DNA of 64,000 nt from Solanum dulcamara (taxonomy: Eukaryota; Streptophyta; Magnoliopsida; Solanales; Solanaceae). Positions 1-13,400 of this stretch are shown here, piece after piece. Both the position numbers and the translations under genes were made by a program. The notes under the pieces were generated by a model. The model made no database searches and had not been told where the DNA came from. It saw only the letters and a program-made list of their open reading frames with translations. Position 1 is the first letter of the stretch. Each line of letters opens with the position of its first letter. The stretch lies in NCBI RefSeq assembly GCF_947179165.1, contig NC_077243.1, forward strand, positions 5,636,001-5,700,000. Direction: 5' to 3'.

Positions 1-156
1 TCTTTCTACTGTACTTTTACATTTACATTTTTCAAAGTTGTATGCACATAGTTTTTGCGTCTTTAATATAGATATATTACTATGTTTTAACACATTATAT
101 ACATTGTTATGCATTAATTATACCTGTATGCATAAAATAAATATTGCTTATATATT

Positions 157-398
157 GAGGGATCGTTTGATTGAGAACAAATTATCTTAAAATTAATTAT
201 TTTGAGATTAGCTATTTTGGGATAAGATGGGATAATTTATCCCACCATGTATATGGGATAACTTATTCCATCACAATGATATGAATGGTGAAATAAGTTA
301 TCCCAAACTTGTCAACCAAACAAGCCAAAATTTTATCTCTGAACTATTTTTTTATCTTAAGACTATTTATGTTTACCCGTTACACTAAACAACCCCTG
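157..398. mobile_element. Putative non-autonomous hAT-like TIR element (MITE)
   Basis: The left end reads GAGGGATCGTTTGATTG and the right end reads CACTAAACAACCCCTG, which is an imperfect inverted match. The interior is rich in GGGATAA / TTATCCC self-complementary stretches. Terminal 'GGG(A/G)TCGTTT' repeats are typical of hAT-derived MITEs in plants. No clean 8-bp target duplication could be read, so the exact ends and the superfamily are tentative. Confidence 0.45.
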
Positions 399-769
399 AA
401 AGTACAAACCTTGGAAGTGAAAAATCAAAATATAATTATACTTAAAGGCAGTCTATAAGCATCAGTGCTGCAAAATCTCTTAAATTAAATTATTCTCTAG
501 ATTTTAAAACTTCTTCATACCTAGATTAATTGGTTAATTCAACATGGAACAAAGGAATATGATTTAATTTCCTTAATATGCAAATTGAAAAAAAAATCAA
601 TAACAAACAATTAGATTTTCACCTTATAATTTCTTCGACACCTAAATTAATCGGACGTGTTTAAATCGATAAATTTATCAAACTTCTCTATTTATTCAAT
701 TTATTTTATTGTAAACTTTCCCACGCCTAATTTTTTCTCCTATCCCAATCTGTTTACAAGAAAAGCAAC
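399..769. other. AT-rich upstream intergenic stretch
   Basis: I see no gene, RNA or recognisable repeat here. The start of a short open frame near 657 has no codon bias or family resemblance. Confidence 0.5.
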
Positions 770-1275
770 TCATGTGTACCTGCACGTGAGTATTAAATTT
801 GCAATCTCTATCAGAAAAAGTTTATTATATGTGCGTGTGTACATTAAAAATAATTTTGTAGATTTATACATGCTCCAAACTCTAAGCAGTGGGTTCTGTT
901 TTGGTTAAATCCGCCTAACTAATTTTGTCTCTTAACAAAGAGCAAGGCTTTGTTCCTTTTAGCATTTTTTTTGACCTTTTAATACGTTGATTCGTTGGAT
1001 TAATTTATTTTAAATTAAAATAACAAAAATAAGCGAAGAACCGAAATCTTAACATACTCAATTTTTCCTTTTTTTGGAAAAAAATATATTTTGACAGATG
1101 TCCTCTGCCTCTGCTGCATGCGTTCCCATCTTTTTTCTATCTCTCTTGCTTGTCCTTTGTTCACTAATACTGGCGTCACTTTTTGGGTCTTTTTGCACTT
1201 TGTGTGTCCGTTTCCTTCTTTAATTTTTGTTTTGGGTTTGCAGTGCTCTTCTTTGTTCTTCGTTTGCTGTGAAAA
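770..1275 (+). promoter_or_regulatory. Upstream region of PDS5-like copy 1
   Basis: This stretch is alignable by eye to the DNA just upstream of exon 1 in copies 2 (about 31.13-32.13 kb) and 3 (about 58.49-59.63 kb). It shares blocks such as TTATTATATG, ATTTATACAT, CTCCAAACTC and a CTGCTGCATGCG block near 1110. Copies 2 and 3 carry roughly 450 bp of extra sequence that is missing here. The region probably contains the promoter and 5' UTR, but I cannot place a TATA box or start site with confidence. Confidence 0.5.
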
Positions 1276-1404
1276 ATGGGTGCCCTGGCTCGTGCTTCTG
1301 TTTCGGAGGAGGACGACGAACGCAACAAAAGACTTCTTGAAGCTGGGAATGAGCTGCTACAACAGCCTCCTCCTTCTAAAGAGGAGCTTCTGGAGAAACT
1401 TGAT
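1276..1404 (+). CDS. Copy 1 exon 1 (PDS5 N-terminal leader)
   Basis: It encodes 43 residues, [14 protein letters not shown]..., including [20 protein letters not shown] and ELLEKLD, which is the usual PDS5 opening helix. The ATG was chosen because copies 2 and 3 start at the aligned position. It ends in phase 0 before GTGAGA. Confidence 0.85.
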
Positions 1405-4400
1405 GTGAGAGCCTTTTCTTTTCTCTTTCCATCTGTTTATTAGCTTTAACCTACGAAGCTAAAAGTACATAACGACTAATGGGCCTCAATTTTTGTACTT
1501 TTTTCGCCCACTGAGATTAAAGCTTCAATGCAAATGTGCGTTGCTTCGACGCTGTTGTTTGTAACTTGTCTAATGAATTCCTAAACTGGTTTGAAATTTG
1601 TTTCAGGTCAGCAATTCTTTAATTAATCCCAGGATGATATGATCCCTAACTGGTTACCCTTCTTTGGAAAATTTAGTAGTTTAGTTTGTTTACTACCTGA
1701 ATTTTCACCTTATATTAGTAGTGAGGGTTTGATTCCCACATTGTGTATGTAATGTAGATTGATCATGGTTTGCATCAGGTGAGATTCTGATAAGCATCCC
1801 TAGTGAAAGATCATCTCCTATAAGAGGTCTATTTCTTTTTAAAGACATTCCAGTAATTAAAAGCTCTGTCTATGTCCTCTTAGCATAGAGGGGTCAAAGT
1901 CCAGATAAGGGATGTGGTAGGTTGATCCATTGAATCTCTGAATTGGGCCGAAATAGCGGAATGGATACATAGGTTTCATACACTTGATGCCTTCTAGTTT
2001 GGGATTGAGTTGCAGTTGATTGATTTTCTAGGAATTATGTGATTGCTTTGAGAAGACCATGTCCAAGAAGTCCTTATGAGAGAAAAAAGGTGCAAACACC
2101 TAAGTTTTGTGATTGCCTCTCAGCTCTAGAACCATTTTTGTGCAACATACCTCTGATTCTTATTTTCCTCCAGCCATAGGTCATCCATTTCTTGACATGT
2201 GTGGGTATATATTCTCTTCTTTGAGTTAAAGGGTAAGTGGAGTTTTGCCATGTTTAACAGAATCTCTGAACTATCTTATGGTTTCCCTAAAGTATTTATG
2301 AAATCAGTAATATTAAGAAGGCTGAAATCTCTACCACCTAATAATATATGCTTGAATTGTTTGGCGAACCAAGATAGCCAAAACAGCTGTCACCTTGGCT
2401 TCTCAAAATAATACAGGAACATCCTTTTACTTCTAATTTTAATCCCACGTTTGTGTAGATTTGGGGCAAGGATGCGTATACGCTACCCTCCCCAAACCCC
2501 ACTTGTGGGATTACACCGAGTATGTTGTTGTTATTTGTCTGTGTAGATTTGGGGTTGTGGGGGTTAGATGTTCACACTTAGGATGTTACGAGGCTTGCAC
2601 AGGAGATGGATGTGATACGTTATCCTTCAATGAATATTATGCCATGTTCAATGATTCTTAAGTCTTGAGCTTTGTTGTTTGTTCATTGGGTATTACTTTC
2701 TGATGTAGTAAAGGAAAAAAGTTATTATCTAGCCTAGCAGCTGGACCTAGATTGTGATATCTACTGTTATCAACATGTTCCTTGCACATAACTAGGGAAG
2801 AAGGATCGCTCAACATGATCCATCTTGAATCATGTTTGTTCTGAAGGAACTTGGCCTAACTTTCCCTTCTTGTTCTTGAACTTAAGTTTTCTCTATCATA
2901 GATTATGATTTCCATTTGGCATTGCTTATTCACTTGACATGGTAGTGGAATTATCTATATATGTTCTTTTACTTCTTGATGTGTAAAGGACATAATCAGA
3001 GTTCCTGATGGATGAGAGGACATAAAACTGTGGAGAGAGAGAGAGAGAGATGTTTGACCTTGTGACGTAGTTTAGAACTTTATTTATTCTTTATTTTCTA
3101 TAAGATCTCATGATCTAGACTTCATGTATTATCCAGAGAAGCGTTTCCAATGTATTTGACATGGTTCAATCATTTCTTTTTGGTATGCAATTTTCAGAAT
3201 TTAGAGCATCTTTTGTCTATGGTAAAGCAAGTTCCCCCTGCATCGGCGCGAGATGCTTTTCGGCCTGCAATGGAAGCACTAGTTGCAGATGGACTTCTAC
3301 GGCATCCTGACATAGATGTGAAGGTGTCAGTTGCATCTTGCATTAGTGAGATCATGAGAATTACAGCTCCAGATCAACCATATGATGATAGCAAACTTAA
3401 GGCAAATACAATTCATATAACCTTCTTTGTGCAAATTGGAAGTCAGATTGGTTTCCAGTCTCGCTTCTAACTAAGCTGTTTTGCTTTGTAATTGATGGTT
3501 CATATTCTGTAGTAGTTATGCATCTATGATTTTCTTGGATGCATGAATAGTAATTATACATACTCACAGTTTGTTTTGTTGCTCAATTGGCGGACAGGAA
3601 TTTTTTGAGCTTGCAGTGTTGGCGTTTGAGAAATTGTCTTGCTTGGATGGTCGCTGTTATTCAAAAGCTGTCTCTATTATTGAAGTTCTCGCAAAGTACC
3701 GAACTTGCGTGCTGATGTGGGATCTCGAGTTAGATGCATTGGTTGTTCAGATGTTTCAACATTTTCTGAATAGTATAAGGTACATCTCCAATTATATTTG
3801 TTATTCATTCATAACTTTTCTAAAGGAAGAGGGATTGAACCGGGTGTAACTTTGCTGGTATTTTATCTTTTGTTGTTCGTTTGTTTCTGGTAATATAATG
3901 TGTATGCCCTCTCCTTGCCACAAGTTAAAGTATTGCTTTTCCCCTTTTCTCATTTTCGTTTATTTATTTGTGCACTGGGACAAGAAAAGAACTAAACTGC
4001 AAACTTTCACCCTTAAAGAGCATAAAGTTCATGAATAAGATGAGTGATTGCTTGTGACTATTGCTATCTTGTGGTTCAGTATATTTTAGTTGGCTACTTG
4101 GCTTAGTTTTGTCTTGGTCAATTTCTGTCGTAGGATAACTTTTATAGGGGTGCTTAGTGCTTCAGCAGTTGCATGTCCTTGAAAGATTGCCTCAGCTGAG
4201 AACAAGCAATTCAGTGAGTCCTTTTTTTTGGAATACAAATTAATTCTATTTGAATTGATTTGGGCTTTGAAGGTGATTAATTGATTATGCCCATTTCAGA
4301 AAATAGAGCTAGTAAAATTAGAGTGAAAACGTGGAAAAGTACAGCGGTGATTTACAGTGTTGCTTTTCCTCTTGTCTATTTTTGCAACATGAAGAAAGTT

Positions 4401-7400
4401 GAGATGTTGGTAGTTGTGGATCAGATTGGTAGACTTAAGCCCCCAGGGATTAGCTCAATAGGTACCGGTTGAGGGACTTTTGTCTTAGGTCACAAGTTAT
4501 AGCCCTGCCCCAAGCGAACTAAATCCAGTATTTAAGTGGAGAAGGGTAGAGGAGCGGGTCCATCATCCCCGAGTTTCAAAGGTTACGTTAGGCCCAAAGG
4601 GTTGGCTCCAGATGGATTTTTCGATCCTATAAGAAAGATTGGTAGACTTGAAAAGTAAAAAGGAAAGGAAGTAAAGGCTGAAAGATCAGGAGGATTGGGA
4701 GAAACTATGTCTCGTTGCTGGCACTAATCAATTATTAGGTGCAGTTTCAGAAGCTTCACGCAGTCTTACGATGAAGAGAAGTCTCTTCCAACTGAATTTA
4801 CCCCGCTCAGCAGAAAACTAAATCACCATACTATTCCATATTTAGTCGATATAACCTCTCTTCATGAAGCATGAGCATTTCTGCCCGGAGAAAATCTCCA
4901 GAACTTACCATAAAAGCGTTGTATTATAGGTGGATAGCCTACTAATTCCTGCCCCCTCCATGTAGGAACTATAATCTTTGTTCACTCTACTAGGTGAAGG
5001 TCCTGTTACCATTCTTACCCTTCCAATAAAAAATCTCTAATGATCTTCTCCAAATTGTTGAAACACTTACAAGCATGCAAAGTATAGACAATAGATATAA
5101 ACATGTGGGTGTATTAAGTAGAGTTGATATTAATACGGTTATCTTCCCTCCCTTAATATATAGTCTTTTCGTCCACTCAATTTTTTCTGGGATCTCAACA
5201 ATCGGCTGCCGAATAAAATACTATTCTAAGCAACTTTTACAACTTCTAAAACTTCAATGTCTGTGGCTATACAAATTTGAAATCTGATAAGTATGATATT
5301 TTCTTATCAACTAACTCTTTGACTATTAATTAGATATTTTTCCAATATAACTAATTAATCGTAATTCAATTATACATGTTAAAATTTGTACCAATCAAAC
5401 ACTTTTATAGCAAATGGGTGGAAGGAGTATATGACTGTTTTAGCAGAATACTCACCGTTGTACCTTCATATATTGAATGCCGCATAAATGAAGTTATATG
5501 CTAATGTACATAGCATGTCAAAGTCTACCGGGTTCTTTTTTCATTCATAAAGTTCAAAGACTACCAGTTTCTCAGTCTGCCATTTTTTTCTTCTGGGAAA
5601 TGGCTGACATCTCTTGTCTCTTGCCCATTTTAAGGCCTGAGCACCCTGATCAAGTATTCATGGACATCGAAGAAACAATGAGCATTATAATAAAAGAGAG
5701 TGAAGAAATTCCAATGCAGCTTCTGAACATCCTCATAAGTAGTGTTAAGAAGGAAAACCAGGTATTGCTTTTCCTCATCAAATTTATTCATTTATCTTTC
5801 TCATTATTTTAATGACGTCTTCTTTTGGTTTAGAATGTTTCACCTCGTTCTTATGTACTGGGAGAAAGAGTTCTTAAAGAAAGTGCTGTCAAACTTCATC
5901 CATATCTTCCAAAAGCAGTGAGGTCCCTCGGCATTTCCATTAACAACTATTCGGAAGTTGTTGAATTAATATGGAGTGAGGCAATTAAAAGTAAAAATAC
6001 GGTGAGTCTATCAGATATTCAAAGTAATTGCTGCAATTATTTGTAAAAAACATGATTGTTTAGTTGTAGAATTCTCAACTTCTCCTTCTCCTTTCTAACT
6101 TACAAATAATCCAGTTCCTACCCCTACCAAAGAAATGGAAGCATACAAACATGCAATGTTCATTTTGTGGTAGACCATCTTTGCTATGACTTTCAGGTTC
6201 TGTATTCTGTCAATCTTATCTTCTTTTCTTGGTTATGTTTGATTTCTCAACTTAGGTGTTCTGGAGGAGACGAGGAGTAATAGAAAACTGACATATGTTG
6301 TGACCCTTTGAAAAGGAATGTTGATAAATGTAGGAAATATGTCTAGGATCAGTGCTTAATCAGCCGATCTTGAGAAACGAAAATCAAATAATCTTAGGAA
6401 AAAGTGTGTTGCAAATTTGTTTAGTTGGTCCAACTTGTATCCTGCTGTTAATGCAGAACAACTTCAGGACTTTATTAACTCACTAGTTCTGGCTTAGATA
6501 TTTTGTATAGCTAGCCAGACATTTTTTGTAATCTCAAATGACATATCTTGTAATTCTTAACCCTCTTGATGCTGTTATTAATACCACTTTATCAAAAAAA
6601 AAATTAAAAAATCTTAGGAAAAAGTGGTGGGTAAAGAAAGAAATACGAAATTAAATATAAAAAAAAGAGGAAAGCAAAATGTAGTCATTGGTGTCAACAG
6701 TGACAGTTCTGAAGAAAGAAATAATGAGATGTTTGACCATTCAAATAAGATGACTTGGATTCTCCTTGTTTATGCCTTGAAGGCAGTCTATAGCATCAGC
6801 TGCGAGTATTTATCACGGATCATGCTACTATACAATGTGTTACAGAGTTTTTATAACTTTGATTGCATGTTTCTTGTTACATTTAAAGCACTGACACTGT
6901 GATTAGGTGTTGGAATTCTCCTACATCATCGAACCGTGATAAATACTCGCAGCTGATGCTATAGACTGCCTTCAAGGCATACACAAGGAGAATCCAAGTC
7001 ATCTTATTTAAATGGTCAAACATCTCATTATTTCTTTCATCGGAACTGTCATGGTTGACACCAATGACTACATTTTTCTTTGCTCTTTTTTTTTTAATAG
7101 TTAATTTCGTATTTAGGTGTTGAAATTCTCCTACATCATCTATCCGGTTGCTGCTGAACTCACCCTACTTATCTTCACAGTTGACTTTGTTAGATAGGTC
7201 ATGTGTATAGTATTAGATTAGTTTCTCACATTGAACAATGTGTAATAATCACTGTGTAGAGTATAGGTATAAATAGGGCTCGGTTTAATACAATAGTAAT
7301 ATTTTCCCATGCATTTATTTCACAACTTTAAAGGAACTTGGACTGCTTGAAATCCATGTCCTTAATATGTAAGTAGACTAGAGAATAGTGTAACAAGAAA

Positions 7401-10400
7401 GAATATGGTTGTGACATCTAGATCATGAGCTTTGGCATATTACTACTATGTAAGAGTAGCTAAATCACCTTCACCGCCATTTAATATCACCTATAATTTG
7501 TGAAGTAACATTTACTGCATCAGAAGATGTTAACAAGAACTTGTCAGGTGATGTTCCTCTTAAGTTCTTCTACTATTATAAACTCAGGAATGTGTACACA
7601 TGTTGTCTTCCACCAAGATGTCCTCAATTTTGGACTGGCTTGAGAAAGAAAACTTAAGCTCCTTTATGAGATAGTCAGAAGCTCTTCTCGTTTTGCTGAT
7701 TAATTGTTGATCTAAAGGTGAAAGTAAAGGTAGCTTCATAGATTATAGATGATATTTGTTCTGGATCTATAGTAATGATGTGAATTCTTCCTTTGCTACA
7801 TACTTGTCAGAATGCTATAAAATTTCTTCTAAAATCTGGGCAGGGAAAAAGCGATCAATTTGCGAATGGATCATCAACATCACCGGTGGAAAATGCTCCC
7901 GAAGAGATTGCACCTCATGCTGCACCTGAGAGAGTTGCTCCGTTCTTAGATCAACCACCTAATTTGCTAGGGAAAGATGATCCCAAGCATGATGACGATG
8001 ATGTCGTTCTGGAGATGGATACAACATTGAAGGAATCAGAAAGTGGAGATGCAATGAAGCAGCAGAAAAGTACCGATTCAAGGACCACTTCGCAACCTGA
8101 AAACTTGGGTTTCATAAATGCAGCCAAAATAGAACTAGATCCAGAAGCTACTCAAGCTTCAAAGAAAAGAGGTTGGAAACCCAATTTTCTGAATAAACCA
8201 GAGGAAGGATATGATCATGCTTGGTTAACTGGAGAAAGGAGATCAAAAACCCGTATTCTCTTTAAGGGTTGTGGGAAAGATACTAAAAAGAGAAGTAGCT
8301 GTTCACCTAAATGTGCAATCTCCAAAGGATTGGATTTTTCATCTCGTGAGGAGAAGACTCCAATAATGACTTCTATAAAGAGATGCCAAAAGGAGAAAAA
8401 TGACAAAATAGGTCCTAGTGATGGTGCACAAGTTTCATCAATTTCAGCAAGAGATGCACCAGGAGCAATAACCAAGAAGAAAGTCTCACAACCTACATTG
8501 GTTGCTTCAGAAGAAATTGCTGTTGTAGAGGCATTAGAGGGAAAACATGAAAAAGACGACAAGAAAAATGTACCTGCCAAATATCGTGATAAAAGACAGA
8601 GGTTGTCAGTTGATGAATCAGGAGCTGAGGTAAATTTAACAGTTAAGGTCAATTGGCTGAATTCATTTAGGAAGTTGTGTATTTAAGTAAAGTATATATT
8701 CTGCCCCTTAGTTCTGGACTATTTTTTTAATCAAGTAAAAGTATTTTCATTCATAAATATGGCCAAACTGTCCATATACAAGAGATATACCAAACAGTAA
8801 AGAATCTACATACTGTGATTCTCTACAGGCTCCATCCAATCCTCTATACAACAAGGAATTTTCTGATTATGACAAAAGAAAATAAGGGAATGGAGACTAT
8901 TTCTCAACTGAGAGAAACTTGACTACTCTACACCTTCAAAAGCTCTCCTATTTCTCTGTATCTCCACCACCCACAATAGTTCTGGACTTATTGTATACAT
9001 AAATTGAATTGTGCAGGCATTGGACTTTGTCTTCACAATCACCAAAGAAAGCAATGCGAAAACCTCTAAGGATCAACGTAAAAGGAAGAATTCGCCATCA
9101 CAAGAAAAGGTAAACATTTATTACAGTATCGTTAATTAGATCTGGCATATTTTATGATATTAGACAACCTTCAAGAAGTGATAACACTAAAATGAATGTT
9201 CTTGTTTTGAAATTTATGTTGATTCAAGTGAAGTATTTAATATACCCCTTAGTTTGGACTTATTATGTACATAAATTGATCTATGCAGGCATTAGGTTCT
9301 GTCTCAAACACCAAAGAAAGGAACTCCTCCAAAACCTCTAAAGAACAACGTAAAAGGAAGAACTCGCCATCACAAGAAGAGGTAAACATCTGTTATCATT
9401 AATTAGAGCTGGCTTATAGTTAATGATATTAGACAACCTTCAGTAAGTGATTACTAAAGTGAACGTACTCATTTTGGAATATTATATGGATTCAAGTAAG
9501 GTGTTTGTTCTACACCTTAGTTTTGGACTTATCATGTACATAAATTGAGTTTTGCAGGTATTGGGTTCTATTTCAATCACCAAGAAAAGCAACTTCCCCA
9601 AAACCTCTAAGAAACAACGCAAAGGGAAGAACTCCCTATTACAAGAAGAGGTAACCATTTATTATTACTAATAATTAGAGTTGGCTTACAGTTAAGAACA
9701 TCGGACGTTCTTCAATAAGTGATAGTAAAGTGAATGTTTTTGTTCGTAAGTTTTGTGGATTGAGGTATAGTATTTGTTCTACCCTTAGTTTTGGGCTTAT
9801 TATGTACAAAAATTGAGTGGTACAGGCATTGGGTTCTGTCTCAATCACCCAGCAAAGCAACTTCTCCAAAACCTCTGAAGAACAACGTAAAAGGAAGAAC
9901 TCACCAGCACAAGAGGTGGTAAATGTTTATTATCATTGATAGAGTTAACTTAGACTTAATGAGATTAGACAACCTTCATTAAGTGATTACTAAAGCGAAT
10001 TCCCATAAAATTTGCCAATTAGGTTATGCATGTGATGAAACTAGTTTTGCTTTTGTCTATTTAGCTTAAGAGTAGAGGATATTTTCTTTATATTTTCTTT
10101 TTTCTATCCTCGACATCTGTTCTCTACATGTGCTACAGTCCTGATGTCATAAAACTTTATAAAGAAGTTACCAGTTGTAATTGAAGAGCAAAGGCTTTTG
10201 ACCAATAAAGAATCTGACATGCATACTTTTTTATGCTTCGACCTCGTCTCTGCATGTGTTAGTGTTTGCTATCTAGATTTACATCTCGATCATCTTTTCC
10301 TTAGGATTCTGCAGATAAGCTCATCAGAGAGCATGGCAAGGAGCTGGTTGGATGCAGAGTAAGGGTTTGGTGGCCACTTGATGAAGCGTATGTGATTTCA

Positions 10401-10401
10401 C

Positions 10402-10446
<45 letters not shown>

Positions 10447-13400
10447 CTTTTTTTTGCCGAGGGTCTTTCGGAAACAGCCTCTCTATCTCCATGAGGTAGT
10501 GGTAAGGTCTGCGTACATCCTACCCTCCCCGACCCCACTTGTGCGAGTTCACTTTTTTTTTTTTTTTTTGAGAACGAATTGTGGACCCGATGTTGATGGG
10601 GTATATTATGCAGCCATGTTTCAGCTATTCCTGTTAAAGTTTAAATGTTGACTTGCTCTTTCACTGAGTGAATCAATTTTTTTTCATCTGAATAACTCTG
10701 AATGAATTGCTTTGTCATAATTTTTTGAATATGAATAATGCACATGCATCAGCCTCAGTTATGATGTCTATACAGAAGTAGGTAAGCATTTTGTCAATGG
10801 TAGGAAGTAGTTACTAGAATATTGTATAAAGAAATACTGAGCTCTGTTTGAATCATGAAGACAATACTGGCTTATATTGGACCCCAGTTAACTGGACGGT
10901 GCAAAGAAGAGGGAATAGTCTGGTCAACTATAATCTTGAAGTTTCTTGCTTTAAAAAATAAATACAAGTACTACAATTATAACCTTCAAGTTTCTTGCTC
11001 TAAAAGTAAAATACAAGCACTTGTTGTAGTCCAGCCATAATAAGGACTCAAGGGCATTCAAACTCTGGGTTGACGACTTGTCGTAGAGAAGGGGGAGCTG
11101 GTACACCTGCATGTTAACAATGTTTGACTAAAAGCTGAGAAAGGTAGATCTGATGAATCGAACTATGCAAGTAGTGGTTTCTGGTTTCCACTTTCAAGCT
11201 TTACTCCACTCATTGAATGCTCACATTCTCAAAAAAACAGAGATTTTTGAGGGCCTAATAATATTTGTTATATTTGAGAAAGATAATGTTGCAGCTGATT
11301 CTCTATGCCTTAATGGAAAATGGGGGTTCTTTTCTCTTCTCTCCTGAAAAGAAAAGGTTTTTCATATGGGAATATATATCTTGATCAAAGAAAAAAATAT
11401 GGGAATATATGTTTCAAATCTGATGTTCAACCAATAGAGGGGCCTTTCTTAAGGTAAAATAAGTTAAAGGACATCATTAAGCAGATGTATATTTTTTTTT
11501 GACACTGGTAAGGTTGTATTCTTCAGCAGTAAGGGTATGCTGGCTACCTCCAAAAAGGGATAATTACAGGTTTCCTATCAAATCTATAATCTGATCTATA
11601 TCATCTATACAAAGTTGTTTACACCAAAAAAATAAAGATACTATACAATTCCATTTAACTTTGTGGATGGAATTGGATCTATCTTCAAAACATCTTCCAT
11701 TTCTTTCTTTCCAGACTGACCACCATACACATGATGGTATTAGATTCCACCATCTCTTTTGCCTCTTACTGCCTCCCCTCCTAATCCAGCAGCTCAACAG
11801 ATCTGATGTATGTTCTGGCATTGTCCAGTTCATGCTTGTGATGTTGAGAAACAGGTTCCAAATTTGAGCAGTAAACTTACAGTGCAGGAAGAGATGGTTA
11901 TTTGTTTACCCTCGTCAAGTTGCACAAAAAACACCTAGGGACCAGCTGCCTGCCTTTCTTCTGTAGAACTTCTTGTGTTAAACATGCTCTCTTTATCACT
12001 AACCAGGTGAAACACTTTATTTTTGTAGGAATGTCACTCTTCCAAAAGTAATTCCAATTATATTTTGGGCACTCAGCCATCCCCTGTAGTCCTCTTTTGT
12101 AGGCATTGTTGACTGAAAGGACTCCATCCTTACTATGTTTCCACAGGATCTTGTCTGTGACTGTTGTGGTTATAATCATTCCAGCTAGTTTTCCTAGTAG
12201 CACTGCCACCCTCTCTACCTCCCAGTCATTTAAGTAGTCTTCTAAAAGATATGTCCCATCCCTGTTCTGTCCAACATTCACTCACTTTAGCATCAGGTTC
12301 TCACAGATTAGAAACAAATCTGATTAAAGTTCCCTAAGAGAGGTTTGATCTATCCAGCCATCTTCCCAAAATTTAGTTTTGTTTCCATTACCCACCTTGA
12401 TACACATATTTCCTTCCATTTGTGACCATAGGTTCCTGATTGTCCTCCATAACCCCACCTTGATATACATATTTCCTTCCATTTGTGACCATAGGTTTCT
12501 GATTGTCCTCCATACCCCCACCCCATATGGTTCAGAGGTGATTTTTGTACAACAGGGGTTTAGTTCTCCATATTTTGCTACTATAACCTCCTTCCAAAGT
12601 GCTGCATTTTCCTCAGTGTATCTCCACAACCATTTCATCAAAAGGCTTTCATTTTGCAGTCTAAAATTTCTGATCCCTAAACCCCCTTTGTCTTTGCTAA
12701 GAAGTACATTCTTCCAGTTGACTAAGTTATAACCCTTTCCCTCCTTATTAACTTTCCATAGGAAGTTCCTTCTAAGCTTGTCGAGTTTTTTCACCACCTT
12801 TGCTGGGATTGGGAACAAGGACATCACATAGGTTGGCAAAGAGTCTAGAACAGAGTTAAAAATGAGGATAAATCTACCCCCTAGGGATAGGTATTGTGCC
12901 TTCCGTCTAGCAAGTTTCTTTTCAGTTTTCTCCAGAATACCATTCCATATCTCCATTGTTTTGTGTTTGCTACCCAGGGGCATGCCCAGATATATGGTAG
13001 GCCAATGCTCGACTCTGCATACCAATATACTTGCTAGTTGCTGTATCTGGGGACGACCTCATTTACAGGAAAGAGACTACTTTTTCCCCAGTTTACTTTC
13101 AACCCTGAAACTGCTTCAAACAAAACCAATATCACTCTGATGCAGCTAATCTGTTCTGCTGTAGGATCACAAAAGAAGATAGTGTCATCTGCATAGAGCA
13201 TATGACACACTTCTTTTTGCATATGACACACTTCTTTTTCTTCCCCCACTCTATCTCCAACCTGAAAGCCTCTAATCCATCTGTTTTGTGCTGCTCCTCA
13301 TCGTACTATCAAAGCCTTCCATTGCCAAAATGAATAAGAAAGGGGAGAGAGGGTCACCCTATCTCATCCCTCTTTCTGATTCAAAAATGCCCACAAGTTC

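Larger units (their letters stand above)
8995..10000 (+). repeat. Four-copy tandem duplication of exon plus intron, period about 270 bp
   Basis: Exon starts at 9017, 9289, 9558 and 9826 give periods of 272, 269 and 268 bp. Introns are also homologous: each exon is preceded by 'TTATNATGTAC-TAAATTGA' plus TGCAG or ACAG, and followed by GTAA-C/A-T, an AGAGTT/CTGGCTTA-type stretch and AGACAACCTTCA-TAAGTGAT. Confidence 0.85.

Noticed and set aside
1091..1408. 105-codon open frame overlapping exon 1
   Set aside because: It is in another frame than the conserved exon 1 and is not kept in copies 2 and 3.
4440..4510. A tRNA gene
   Set aside because: A and B box-like motifs are present, but there is no cloverleaf, and flanking duplications show a SINE.
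8215..8652. 145-codon minus-strand open frame
   Set aside because: It is the antisense shadow of exon 6; there is no independent evidence of coding.
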